Below, in pieces: positions 45,701-58,004 of a DNA stretch of 64,000 bases. The translations under genes were made by a program, and so were the position numbers. Positions within the stretch are counted from its first letter, which is position 1; each line of letters opens with the position of its first letter. The notes under the pieces were generated by a model, which was given only the letters and a program-made list of their open reading frames with translations, was not told the DNA's origin and did no database searches. The DNA is from Fallopia convolvulus (lineage: Eukaryota; Streptophyta; Magnoliopsida; Caryophyllales; Polygonaceae): NCBI GenBank assembly GCA_964016875.1, contig OZ024721.1:7569001-7633000 (forward strand). The letters run 5' to 3'.

Positions 45701-46360
45701 GCCTGCCTTCTTGAACCCTTGCACATTGTTGACCACAAGAACATCCTTCTTGTTGTCAACGGGAGTGTTTTGTTCAGCTGCTTTAAGCATACCATGAAGC
45801 TCATTCAGGGTTTTCTTTATCCAATACATATGGTAGTTCATCCTGAATTGAGCAAAACCATCATGTAAGGAGTGTAGGACGATATCAGGAGCCAAATCTT
45901 GGTCATATTTAGCACCCAATGACTCCATACGTTCAAACAGACCGATCATGTCAAACACATGTGGGCCAACTGGTTTTCCCTTCACAAGTTTGCTATCCAG
46001 TATAGCCTTGTGAGTTTCATATCTCTCAATCCTTGCCTGTTCCTGAAACAGCATTTTCAGGTTGGTTATAATGGAATGAGCATCCTGATTTTCAAACCTC
46101 TTTTGAAGAGCAGGTTCCATAGCAGCTAGCATAAGGCATGTGACAAGCACAGACTCATCTCTTATTATCTTCTCTTCTGCTTTTTCCTCATCAGATGAGG
46201 TATCAGTCAGAACAGGAATCGGGGTTGCTAGCACGTTCTCACGTCCTTCGGACTTGAGAACTATTCTCATATTCCGTTCCCAATCAAGAAAGTTTGCTCC
46301 ATTGAGCTTGTTCTTCTCAACAATTGAGCGCAGGGTGAATTTCAAATTATCGCTAGACAT
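42732..46360 (-). pseudogene. gag-pol of the minus-strand Copia, broken, RNase H lost
   Basis: Gag starts at 46360 (NGANFLDWERNMRIVLKSEG) and runs to a zinc knuckle reading CFYYKAKGH, where the second Cys has become Tyr. A TAG at about 45586-45584 follows. The same frame continues with protease (VLDTGCGSHI, about 45460), GAG-pre-integrase (WHCRLGHISLNRMKKL) and integrase to 44741, where a one-base loss near 44752 shifts the frame. The second block, 44660-42732, holds the rest of integrase, then reverse transcriptase (KTAFLNGILEEDVYM, YVDDILLIG). At the end LVYGG runs straight into DDNIADPLTK, so roughly 115 residues carrying the RNase H active site are missing without a frame change. Confidence 0.88.
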
Positions 46361-48028
46361 GCTTTCTACAAAAAAGAAATAACAAACAAAATTTCATGTT
46401 TGACATGCAAATACTCAATATTAAACATGCTTTAAAACAAGTAAATGCACATTTCATTCAAATAAACAATTTATGTTCTCGGTGAATAAAAAAATGATTC
46501 CAAGATCCTATTCCAGACAAGACTCAACGTACTTTTGCACTGCCTTTAGTCTTGTGTGTTCAAGGTAAGTAACAATTACAAATTATAACTCCTTATAATT
46601 CTTGGTTAATGGTCCACATCCAATGTAGGATCCACTACCATGTCTCAAGATCCAAAACTTTGTCTTTTGGTCTCTTGTTGGGTACAACCATATCAAGGCT
46701 TATGAACCCCCGTATAGATCCACCCTCACTAGTTTAATGTTTTAAGAAGGACACCCTCGCTTTTGTGAAGCCCATCCAACCAAAAACAAAAAACGTCATG
46801 GGTTATGATATGGAAAGACACTGCCCCAATATTCATTTGGGAACTTAAGCATGCAATGGTTATTTATTACTAGTGACAAAAAACATAATAAATAACTTAT
46901 GCAAAACTTAAAATAAAGCATTCAAAACGCAATAATTGTGATCCTAGTATGGCCCCTACGGTTCAAAATAAAGATCTAATCTTCATAATATCTTCATCTT
47001 GTATCCTTCATGGATCTCTATCCTTGATTTACTTATGTCTTGTACTTCTTCTTGTATTTCGATTTTGAATCACTCTAATTGAGGAAATTAAATTACAACA
47101 AAACAAACAATGCGCAGATCGTGTACAAGAAAACATAACGATACACAGATCGTATTTATGGGCCATACTAGTCACCTTATGCAAACAATATATCATAATA
47201 TAAAACAAGCATAATAATTAATCAAATAATTCATCTCATGAAATTTATTTATCAAGATAATCTTAACACAAAATAAATTAATATATAGTATTAATCTAAA
47301 ATTAATCATCAAAGTGCATATAATTGGACAAAATTGTATGATCAAGATATAATATCAAATATTTTATCTTATTTTAGTGGGATTTCCTAACTCCTTAGGA
47401 AAATATATATCGGATCATGACCTAGTCAAAACCCAAAATATAACCTCTTGATAAAAGATAAAATTACTAATTAATTTTTCAATTATACACATGATATCTA
47501 GTACACATAAGATCAAAACAAGATCCTATCTTATTAAGAACAACCGAAATTTACTGTACTCTAGATAACATACACATTAATTATATATTAAAACAAGATT
47601 TCAAATTTGAAATCCAATTTTAAATCTGTACGTAACTATGGCAATTCAATATATACGTACACATTACATATACATAATTAACGTGACCTTGATTACATTA
47701 AATTATTAAGAACAACCGATTTCAATATATACGTACACATTACATATATATATATATACATATCCTTGTATATGCCAATTCAATATATACGTACACAAAT
47801 CAATTTCAATTCAAAATTCGCAATCCACGTGTACGTAAATCTCAATTTCAATTCAAAAATTTGCAATACAGTGTACATACAATCATCTTGATTTTTTTTT
47901 TCATTAAAAATCAACAATTGGAAATCTAATTTCACGTACACTAACTTTGATTTGAATCAAAATTTGCATCAAGAACAAAAACCTAAATCTTTGATCCAAT
48001 CAAGATATGCTTAAAGCTTTGATACCAC

Positions 48029-48676
48029 TGAAGGGTTTTTAGATGCGTATAAGCGGAATTTCAGAAACAATTTCTTGCACCTAAACATGGATCTAAAGCA
48101 TTCTTGATTAAAGACAAAATTAGGGTTAGTAGAATACCTCTTGATGCGTGATTAGGGTTCTTCCTTCGAGAGAAAAAGCCTCAATTGTGACTTCTCTAAT
48201 CAGTCCACACAAGTACGGGATCGGGATCTCCTTCGCTTCCGATTGCTAGATCGAAGTGCCAAAGACTAGAAAAGTTGGAAGAAGAGAGCCTCTTTTTCTT
48301 ACGTAAAAACTTCTGAAACCCTAGATCTCTTCTCCCCTTTTAAAGGCCTTATATATTTATTTCCCCAAATAAATATATCCTTTTAATTCTCAATAATATC
48401 CAATATATTTGTCGATAATTAACTCTTTTCTTATTGGACTAATACCCTATGTCTGACAAAGACTTTCAGCCCGCTGATCCAGCCCGTCAACTCAATGTGT
48501 GTGACCTCATAGGACCCGTTTATAATAGCTATGGATCAAACTATTTAACCCATTAATCGTAGTTGGTTTCTAGCAAAACACTACGACTCCTAAAATAAAC
48601 GGATTGAATCTCTCTATCAATCGTCCTATTACATGTTCGGTAATTGCAACTTTTATTAAAGGACACAATTCCTTCA
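48029..48676 (-). repeat. 5' LTR of the minus-strand Copia
   Basis: 648 bp, with about eight substitutions against the 3' LTR and no indels seen. The primer site lies just inside at 48016-48027. Confidence 0.92.
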
Positions 48677-49361
48677 CTTCAAACATCTCTACCACTCTAC
48701 TCATTGTAGGACGACTCAACGGATTCGTTTGGATGCTCCCCAACCCTACCAATATCATTTTCCTCTCCAGTTCCTTCTCTTGTTCGTTCACAATCGTTTC
48801 ACAATCAAGTTTACTTGTCCCTTGCTCGAGCTGCTTGTATATCCACCGGGGAAAGTACATTTCGCTACTATTTCCGACATTGTGATCATTTACCCTTTTC
48901 TTACACCAACCATTTCTAGCACCATCATTCCAAAGTTGTAGACATCTGATTTATAAGATACTTCACGAAAGCTTCTTAAAATTACCTCGGGAGCAATGTA
49001 TACTGCAGTTCCTCTTGCTCACGACATGGATATGATGCTTTCCTTTTGCTTCATTGACTTAGCAAGTCCGAAATCAGAGATTTTTGGGGTGAATTCCGCA
49101 TCAAGCAAGATGTTGTGAGGTTTGATGTCAAAGTGCACTATCCTTGTATTACAACCGCGATGAAGGTACTCCAATCCTCTTGCTATGCCTATAGCAATCT
49201 CAAATAGTTTGTTGGTAGATAGTGGTTGATTCCTCGGGTCAAAATCTCTTCCTCGGATATATTTCTCGAGGGATCCATTGGGCATGAACTCGTAGATGAG
49301 GGCTCGCTTGTGACCTTCAAAACAAAATCCCAATAGTGGGACTACATTGACATGACTTGTC
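48677..49361 (-). pseudogene. Receptor-like kinase catalytic exon, LRK10L/PR5K-like
   Basis: The minus-strand exon begins after TTTGTAG at 49361 with TSHVNVVPLLGFCFEG. It includes ALIYEFMPNGSLEKYI, the catalytic loop HFDIKPHNILLD, the activation segment start SDFGLAK, then YIAPEV and the C-lobe (FPRWIYKQLEQG, RPTMSRVVEMFE) up to the Copia insertion. HFDIKPHN is typical of the LRK10-like/PR5K receptor kinases involved in defence and ABA responses. Damage: a TGA replaces Gly just before ARGTA (49019-49021), a one-base frameshift lies near 48893, and a Copia element sits in the exon. The N-lobe with the Gly-loop and ATP-binding Lys is not found in 49362-49901. The ectodomain lies at 55077-55626. 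Confidence 0.85.
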
Positions 49362-49901
49362 CTACAAACCCAAAAAATTGTAAGTTCAATTTGTATGGTA
49401 GGCTTAAATATTTGGCCTGAATTCTATCACATAAATAGTTTAGGTTGGATTTACCTATGATGATTGGCATTTTGTTCTTACGACCTGCAACAACCAATAT
49501 CCGTAAAACAGAGATATAGGACGATCAGTTTGAGCATAAATGGATAATGCAAAAGCAGAATGTTAATTAGGAGTGCCAAATACTTGTGAATCATACAAAA
49601 CCGGAAATGATACTGGTTTCCTTCTAAGAGACCACCAGATATTACCAAGACTCCAAATTTTGGGTTTTAAAAAGACAACCTTCCACCTGTACATGTGAGA
49701 TGAGCCAGTTTATCTTTCTCCTAATTTGTAAAACACATTCAACTTCGCCCAACTCTAATTTGGTTGACAACGGTTGATTTGCATAAGCAGTTTGTGTGAG
49801 AAGCACAGGATTGAACGACTTGTTTTGAATAAGCAGTTTCGAGGAAGCTTGCACCAAGTAGACCAAAATAATTGTTATCTTATTTTCTGTTATATAATTT
49901 A
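49362..49901. other. Intron or degraded part of the receptor-kinase gene
   Basis: No kinase N-lobe or membrane segment recognised. A minus-strand open frame of 74 codons (49866-49642) has no known domain. Confidence 0.4.
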
Positions 49902-50251
49902 TGTTGTATAATAAGCTTGTATTAAGTACTATATTTAAATATATAAAGTGTTATATGTACACAATGTATTAAGTGTCTAAACTAGAATAAGTCAAGTTAG
50001 TTTAGTCAGATAATTGGCGCTTATGGTAGTTATAAGTGGCGCCAATGGAAGTTGTTGTAACTGTAGTTTAAGGCAGTTAACAAATCAGTTGTGTGCAGTA
50101 GGTATATATATCTGTCGTTGTGTACAGAACAGACTAATCACTCTGTTCATAAAAAAAAAAACAGAAGTTCAATATAAGATTGCAATATTGAACATATCCC
50201 CTTGTGATTTGTGTTTTTCATTTACAAAATATATTCGATTGTGTTTCTTCA
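49902..50251 (+). repeat. 5' LTR of the plus-strand Copia
   Basis: 350 bp; begins TGTTGTATAATAAGCTTG. Only a handful of differences from the 3' LTR. Confidence 0.9.
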
Positions 50252-50278
50252 TTTGGTATCAGAGCTTAATTGAAGAAC

Positions 50279-53200
50279 ATGTCGACTGGAAGCCACTCTG
50301 ACCATGAGGAATCTGGAAATATCACTGGAACATCCGGTGATAGAGTGAATTTGTTTAGAGAGAAAACTCTGTCTTTTCAATTCCCTATGCTTTCTAAATG
50401 CAATTATACTGTGTGGGCGATAAAAATGGAAGTCTTCTTGACTACTCAAGGATTATGGGAAGCAATTGAAGGAACGCCACCAGTAGATGCCAAGAAAGAT
50501 AAGATGGCATTGACTTCAATTTATCAAGTAATTGGAGAAGATATTCTGTTGCAATTAGGAGCCAAGAAAAGTGCAAAGGAAGCATGGGATGTAATAAAAA
50601 AATATGAATGAAGGGGCTGAGAGAATCAAGGAAGTCAGGATCCAGACTTTGCTTAGAGAATTCGAGGGACTGAAAATGAAAGAAAGTGAGTCGGTTGATG
50701 AATTTACTAGCAAACTCAATATTAATGTTAGCAAATTGAGAAGTCTGGGTCATAGCCTTGATGAGAAAGTTGTGGTCAAGAAACTTTTAAGATCCACGAG
50801 TTCTAAATTCATCCAGATTGCCTCAACAATGGAGGAATTCTGTGATCTTAAGGCAAAGCATGTTGATGAGATCATAGGATCCCTCAAGGCACATGAAGAA
50901 CGCTTACAGGATTTTGGTGATAGAAGTATTGAAACTGCTCTTCTTACAAGTGTTGAATGGAAAGCGAGACAGAAGAAGAGATTCAAAGACAAATTCTCCA
51001 AGGGGGATAAGGCGTTCCAGGGTGATAGATCACAGGGCAACAAAGGCAAGGGTAAACAAAGTATGAGAAGTCTGATCTGAAACAGAAAAAACGGTTTGAC
51101 AAATCAAAGATAAAGTGTTTCTCATGTGGTGAAATGGGACACTTTAAATCAGAATGTTCAGATAAAGATAAAGAAGAAAAGGTAAATTTGTTGGCCGAGA
51201 GGAAGGAAGAAGAACCAGTCTTGTTGATGATTAAAGATGAAGATGCGCATCAGAGAAGTTTGTTAACACCAGACTTGAGTGAAATGATTAATGTGCAAGA
51301 TCACAGCAAGTGGTACTTGGATTCCGGGGCAAGCAATCACATGTCAGGGGATGAGAGTCTGTTCACTTCAATTGACAGGAACTTTGGTGGCAAGATCAAA
51401 TTTGGAGACAGTTCATTGATTGAGATCGCAGGAAAAGGTACCATATTATTCTCCACTCTCTCTGGTGAACATATACCATTGACTAATGTCTATTTTATAC
51501 CCAAATTAAAGGCCAATATAATTAGCATTGGTCAATTGGATTTAAATGGGAACAAGACTGTCATAAAGGATGGTGTTTTGTGTCTGTATACTAGTGGAGG
51601 CAGATTATTATTGAGAGTTAAAAGACAGAATAACAAGTTGTATGTTATATTCCTTAAAGTAACAAGGGAGAAATGCTTGTTGTTGAATCTGAATGATGAA
51701 AACTGGCTCTGGCATGAAAGGTTTGGCCATCTGAATTTCAATTCCTTGATAAAACTGTCAAAGAAGAAGATGGTGATTGGCTTACCAGAAGTTGCTCATG
51801 TAAATCAGTATTGTGATGGTTGTATGATTGGAAAACAGCATAGGACTTCCTTCCCTAAGTCATCTCTATTTCGTGCAAAGAAACCCTTAGAGCTCATCCA
51901 TGCCGACTTGTGTGGTCCGATTTCACCACCCACACTTGGAGGTAACAAATATTTCCTACTTCTTGTTGATGATTATTCAAGGTTTATGTGGGTATACATG
52001 TTGAAAAATAAAGATGAGGCTCTAAATCACTTCATGAAATTCAAGATGAGTGTTGAAGTTGAAAAGGAGATGAAGATTAAGGTCCTCAGGACAGATAGGG
52101 GAGGAGAGTTTACTTCTCATAGTTTTAAAGCATTTTGTGAGAAAGAGGGGGTCCAAAGGCACTTGACAGCACCTTATTCACCACAGCAAAATGGTGTAGT
52201 TGAAAGAAGGAATCAATCAATTATGGAGACTGCAAGAAGCATGTTGAAAAGCAAGACATGCCTTCTTGTTTCTGGGGTGAGGTCGTGCAAACTGCAGTGT
52301 ATGTGCTGAATAGATCACCATCACGAAGCTTAGAAAATGTTACACCATATGAGGCTTGGTATGGAAGAACACCGGTTGTGAGCCATCTCAGGGTGTTTGG
52401 GAGTATTGTACATGTAAAAAATGTCAAACCAAACCTGCCTAAGTTAGAAGACAGAAGTGTAAAAATGGTCTTGATTGGGTATGAAGAAGGCTCTAAGGCA
52501 TACAGGTTGTTCAATCCCAACACCAGGAAGATTGTTGTAAGCAGAGATGTTAAGATTCAAGAGGAAGAGTGCTGGAACTGGGAGAATCACAACCTTGATC
52601 GTGAAGTTTCTGGTTCATTCAGTGTCATCTATTCAAACGATAATAATCATGGATTGGGTGATAATCAAGGAGGATCTCTCGATGGTACAAGTCAAACTGT
52701 TGATACAGATCATGAAATTGATGGTCAAACTGCAGGCCATACAAAATCTGCAGGACTGAACAATGAGCACTCACCATCATCATCTAATGCAACAGTGTCT
52801 AGTGGTGATCAATCTGATACACCTCTAAGATTTAGATCACTACAAGACATCTATGAAGAGACTCAAGAAATTGAGGAAGAGGCTGGTTTATGCTTTATGA
52901 CTAGTGAAGAACCAAATAACTTTGAGGAAGCTGTTGCAAGTGTAGATTGGATGAAAGCTATGCAATCTGAAATGGATTCAATTACTAGGAATGGGACTTG
53001 GAAATTAGTTGATCTTCCTAAGAACCATAAAGCAATTGGTTTAAGATGGATTTTTAAAGTCAAGAAAGATCCAAGTGGGAAGATTGAGAAGTACAAGGCA
53101 CGTCTAGTAGCAAAAGGATATGTGCAAAAGTTTGGAATTGCTTATGAAGAAGTATTTGCTCCCGTAGCAAGGTTAGAAACTGTCAAAATTCTCATTGCTT

Positions 53201-54438
53201 TTGCAGCTTCCAGGGATTATGAAATTCACCATATGGATGTGAAGACAGCCTTTTTGAATGGTGATTTGTTGGAAGAGGTGTATGTAAAACAACCTGAAGG
53301 CTTCGAAAATAAGAATTGTCCAAAGAAAGTGTTAAGGCTGTATAAGGCCTTATATGGATTGAAGCAGGCTCCTAGGGCATGGAACTTCAAGTTGCATAAG
53401 TGTTTGAAAGGCCTTGGTTTCACTAGATGTAAGAGTGAACATGCCTTATATACAAGGTTTCAAAATGAAGAAGTAATGATCTTGGCTATGTATGTAGACG
53501 ATTTACTCATCACTGGGTCGAGCAAAGAAGTCATAGAGTCATTCAAGAATGAGATGCAGAAGAAATTCGAGATGAGTGACCTTGGTTTGCTAAGTTACTA
53601 CTTAGGTATAGAGGTGAAGCAAACTGGAAAGGAGATTGTCATAAGTCAAACAGGCCTTGCAAGAAAAATTGTTGAGAAACTTGGCTTATCTGGTTGCAAT
53701 CCTAGTATTATACCTATGGAGCCACGAATCAAGTTGAGCAAACATGATTTAGATGAAGACCTGGTGGATAACACTTTCTACAGAAGTTTAATTGGGAGTT
53801 TAAGGTACCTCTTAAACACTAGACCTGATTTATGTTTCAGTGTTGGAGTCCTAAGCAGGTTTATGGAGAGTCCAAAGACGTCTCATATGGATGCTCTCAA
53901 GAAGGTGGTTAGATACATAAAAGGTACTATGAATTATGGTTGTATCTATAAGAAAAACCCTGCGTACGCATCTCTGGTTGGATATACTGACAATGACTTG
54001 GCCGGAGATGTGGATGATAGAAAGAGCACCAGTGGTGTTGTCTTCTTTCTTGGAAGGAATCCCATAACCTGGACGTCTAAGAAGCAGAAAGTGGTGGCTC
54101 TTTCATCCTGTGAAGCAGAGTATACGGCTGCAACAGCAGGGAGTTGCCAAGGAATCTGGTTGCACAGTATTGTTAGCACATTGGAAGGGAAGAACAGTCT
54201 TGCACCCACTTTGTACATAGACAACAAGTTTGCATTGGCATTGGCTAGGAATCCAGTATTCCATGATCGCAGCAAACACATTGATACTAAGATGCACTTC
54301 ATTAGGGATTGTGTAGAAAAAGGGAAGATTAATGTGGAGTATGTCAGAACAAATGATCAATTGGCAGACTTGTTGACAAAACCACTGGCGAGGCAAAGGT
54401 TCAGTGAACTAAGATCCAAGATTGGTATGAAAATATGA
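50279..54438 (+). pseudogene. gag-pol of the plus-strand Copia, three frameshifts
   Basis: Gag from ATG 50279 (NYTVWAIKMEVFLTTQGLWE). Frame 1 ends at 50611 after a +1 shift in a run of A near 50596. Gag continues at 50604-51080, with a second shift near 51062. Then come the zinc knuckle CFSCGEMGHFKSEC (51117-51158), protease WYLDSGASNHM (about 51313), the integrase HADLCGPI and DRGGEF region, a third shift near 52256, and reverse transcriptase (KTAFLNGDLLEEVY, YVDD at 53491-53502), RNase H (GYTDNDLAGD, SSCEAEYTA) and the end at 54438. All catalytic motifs are intact. With near-identical LTRs, these shifts are either very recent or sequence errors. Confidence 0.88.
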
Positions 54439-54459
54439 ATACAAGCTTAAGGGGGCAAA

Positions 54460-54817
54460 TGTTATATAATAAGCTTGTATTAAGTACTATATTTAAATAT
54501 ATAAAGTGTTATATGTACACAATGTATTAAGTGTCTAAACTAGAATAAGTCAAATAAGTCAAGTTAGTTTAGTCAGATAATTGGCGCTTATGGTAGTTAT
54601 AAGTGGCGCCAATGGAAGTTGTTGTCACTGTAGTTTAAGGCAGTTAACAAATCAGTTGTGTGCAGTAGGTATATATATCTGTCGTTGTGTACAGAACAGA
54701 CTAATCACTCTGTTCATAAAAAAAAACCAGAAGTTCAATATAAGATTGCAGTATTGAACATATCCCCTTGTGATTTGTGTTTTTCATTTACAAAATATAT
54801 TCGATTGTGTTTCTTCA
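54460..54817 (+). repeat. 3' LTR of the plus-strand Copia
   Basis: 358 bp; follows the polypurine tract directly. Confidence 0.9.
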
Positions 54818-55076
54818 ATTTCTTCGAAATTATTGAATGATTGACCGTACTAGTAAAGAAAATTCTAAAAGCTGGAAAGTAATACCTTCAAATCCCTAGC
54901 CATAATCAACGTTATCACTCAATTGCCATATAAAAATGATGGAAAGAGAAGTTAAATAAGCAAGAAACAGGCTTTATCTAATTGTTGGCAGTCTTCGATC
55001 ATGTACCTTGACGCGGTGGATAAAAGCTCAACATCGGAAATCATAGGGCTTAATTGGTTGGATAAACCTAAGCAAA

Positions 55077-55626
55077 CTAAGCTTTCTGTTGCCATTGTTG
55101 GGGTAAGAAGAAAGTGTTACCTTTATCTGCCGAAGGAGAATGCACTCCACATGTGAAATCGTAGTCGTAATTAGGACTGTGACAGACGAACTTGTTGGAG
55201 ACCCAATCGTGCCCGCACTCTCCTTTTGATTCTACACATGAGCTACAAGCCTCAGAGTCAGCGATCAAACCCAGCTCAAACCCTGCCTTCAAAGCAGTGG
55301 ACAGGGCCCCTAAATCATTGGGGACGCGATCGATGTAATCGGCTTGAGACTGCAGAACTGGAAGGAAGAGAGTGGACTTGCAAATGTCGAACAAGTTCAA
55401 GTCCTTGTATTTGTTGAGCATTGCCTCGGTCAAGTCCTTGTATTTGTTGAGATAACCCGCAGTAATCAGGTCGGGTGGAACCATCCTAGAAAGGATATCC
55501 TATGTTGTCGCCTAGATCGCCACAGTGGAGCTTTTTGGAGCAGGCATCGTACTTGCTGTTTTGGGCTGAGAAGGAATCGGGTAAGAGGGTTGTGAAGAAA
55601 AGGAAGAGGATGATATAGAGATTCAT
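55077..55626 (-). pseudogene. Receptor-like kinase ectodomain exon (GUB_WAK and WAK_assoc)
   Basis: ATG at 55626 opens a signal peptide (MNLYIILFLFFTTLLP, cleavage likely near FSAQ), then the start of a galacturonan-binding WAK domain (YDACSKKLHCGDLGDNIGYPF). A TAG stands where Trp is usual after GYPF, and the frame then shifts. A short duplication (CTCAACAAATACAAGGAC twice, about 55390-55460) follows. The WAK-associated C-terminal domain is recognisable (AGFELGL, CSSCVESKGECGH, KFVCHSPN), but the last Cys of CxC is lost. This is the extracellular half of the gene whose kinase lies at 48677-49361. Non-functional. Confidence 0.8.
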
Positions 55627-55639
55627 TGTACAATCAGTC

Positions 55640-57690
55640 CAGTGGAAAAGAAACAGAAATGGTGGTGTGTTTGGGAAAGAAACGAATATTGTGTGTCAAA
55701 TAAGAGAGAGAATCGGGAGTTCAAAACATGCATAAAATTCAACTTAGGGATATGTAGAAATTTGTGGACACGTTGATTTGGTTAATTTTTATTTTTTTTG
55801 TAGAAAAAATTAATTAGTGATGAAATCAAATTAAATTGACGACTTTTTTATACGAACCGAAATTGACCCGGTCACGTAGATAGAAGCTAAAATGGCAGTG
55901 GTTACATGATCAAGGAACCTGCTTCTGTAATTGCCTTGTAGAGTCTAGACAGACTAACTACAAGAAGCCCAAGGAACGCGGACTTCGATAGTTCGTTCGA
56001 TGCCTTGCACTAGCTCTACATACTAGCACGGCGTGGACCAGCATTTCATTTAAAGGGATATTTTTTTTTGATAGAGGTAAGAATTTGGGGTATCAAACAA
56101 GAATGGTTGCCCGAGAGGCCGTTAAAAAAAGGCAGCCGTGAATGGCTAAGAGGGTCTAACATAGAAGACATCCAAGACAAGCAGAAACGACTACAAATAG
56201 TACAAAATCTCGAAAAGAAGAGCATAAGAGATCGGAATCGGGGTGAGTAAAGCACTACAAAAAGCGCCACAAGCAACAGGTCAACCCATCCTGGGGTGTG
56301 CGAAATGGACGTACAGCTGACGTTCCCTCCACCGAAATGAAAGATCTTCAGAAGCCTCAGAGCACCAAGTGACCTGGCCTAGTACAACTCGGTTCGATAC
56401 AAGCCGACCACCGCTCCAGCTCTTCGAAAAAGTAATACCTAAATTAAGTACGAGTCATTCTGCAAAAGAAAATTCAAACTTGCATCGCAAGTAAAAATAC
56501 TTGCAATACAAGTAAGGCGAACTTGCCGCCCAAGTAAAGTCAAAACTTGTCCCGCAATTCGGCCTTGCGGGACAATAGCAAAATTGAATTTAAATAATTG
56601 TTTCTTTAAACTTGAAAAATTGTCCCGCAATTCGGCCTTCCGCTTTACGGATGTTAAGTGTACAACATTCCAATTATATTATTATTATTGTTTGTTTGTT
56701 TTTTTCCTTTGTTATTTTCCCCAAATTTTGCAGAAGTTGGTATAGTACAAAAAAATTAAAATAAAAAAGGAGGGTTCATCAGTGATGGTGATGTTCACAA
56801 TTAGAGCAGCGTTCTTCCAACCGAAGTTATGGATTGAGCTGGCGAAACGATGGTTTAAGGCGGGGGTGAATCGATTAGTCAATAAGTCGTCGAGCGGTGG
56901 AAGAAGAAGGGCGACGATTGAGCGGCGGATCAGAAGGGTCGGCGAAATCGAGCTGATCTAAACCCAGATCAAGCCTAGTAGAATACGCAAGCCGGCAAGT
57001 ATAGATCTAGAAATAAATCAAATATGAGATTCAAGTCTCTCAAAATCAAATCTAAATCATCTCAGAAAAAGGTGAGAGATTCAAATACAGATAGACATAG
57101 ACAAGATTTGATCTAAGAAATAGATGTTCATTGATTTTGGTGGGTTCTCCCCCCTTTTGATTTGGCTTTCTCATCCTATGTGTTATTCTTAACCAAATTT
57201 GATTTGGCTTTAAGCCTATATGTGATTCTTTAAACCAGATCTAGAAGAAGATGCCTTCTCCTCAAACCCATGGAAGAACAAGCATACACTTCAATAGGCT
57301 AAAGAAATGAATGATTTGCCATCCAGATTCAAATAACAAGATAAAAGATTTTTTTGATGTGGAACATGATAAAAGTTGGGTTTTTGGGGTGGGATTTTTG
57401 GGGCGGAGGAGGAGGCAAAGGGAGCGTTTACTTTAGCTGACTTTCTTCCTCATTTAAAGGGATGTTGATTGTGCCATGATTAGTTAAATTAAAGGGAAAT
57501 TTTTTTGGTGACTTCCAGGTTTCAACTTTTCTTGTATCCAAAAACAATCTTATTCTTAAAACACGTCCTAGAAAGACAAAGATGAGTGAGAAAAAAAGAA
57601 AGAGAAAGTCAGAACTCTGAGCCACATCGTCTCACAGCCCCCGCCCCAAATTCCGAACCCTAATTTTCTGCCTACGCCTAATCGTCGCCG
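55640..57690. other. No gene seen
   Basis: Low-coding DNA. TTGTCCCGCAATTCGGCCTT occurs twice (about 56548 and 56621), and a CTT-rich leader-like stretch leads to 57700. Open frames here are short and unconvincing. Confidence 0.5.
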
Positions 57691-58004
57691 TTATAGGCCA
57701 TGGAAATGAAACTCAATCACAGCCCACGCCACCCCGAAAAATCCACCCGAAGATCTGGCAAATTTCCAGCCAAGAACAAAGGAAAAGGTTGAGATAGCAA
57801 GTTACAATGAGGATCTCGGCAAATCCAAAATCTACCGTAAGCGGAAACCGTGGAAGCATCTGAACGTGCTGGTTTGGAGGCGAGTCACCACAATCACGTA
57901 TGGCCACCATGAAATTCTGGAAAAGGACGGAGACGAGGGATCTGGATCTTCGAAGGAGGTTCATGGATTTGGTGAGATGGGTCCTGTTCATGGTATTATT
58001 CCTC

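Larger units (their letters stand above)
41253..48676 (-). mobile_element. Ty1/copia retrotransposon inserted in the receptor-kinase gene
   Basis: LTRs of 648 bp each (41253-41900 and 48029-48676) with about eight differences by eye. Target duplication CTTCA at 41248-41252 and 48677-48681. Read on the minus strand: 5' LTR, primer site TGGTATCAAAGC (48027-48016, initiator-Met type), a 1.65-kb leader, gag, protease, integrase, reverse transcriptase, polypurine tract AGTGGGAGAT before the 3' LTR. It lies in the same direction as the host gene. Coding is interrupted by one stop and one frameshift, and RNase H is largely deleted. Confidence 0.93.
49902..54817 (+). mobile_element. Ty1/copia retrotransposon inside the receptor-kinase gene
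   Basis: LTRs 49902-50251 (350 bp) and 54460-54817 (358 bp), nearly identical; the right one has an extra TCAAATAAG-type repeat. They start TGTT and end TTCTTCA. Primer site TGGTATCAGAGC at 50254-50265; polypurine tract AAGGGGGCAAA before 54460. Flanks ATTTA and ATTTC match at 4 of 5 bases. It encodes all Copia domains but with three single-base frameshifts. It lies antisense to the host gene, between the ectodomain and kinase exons. Confidence 0.92.
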
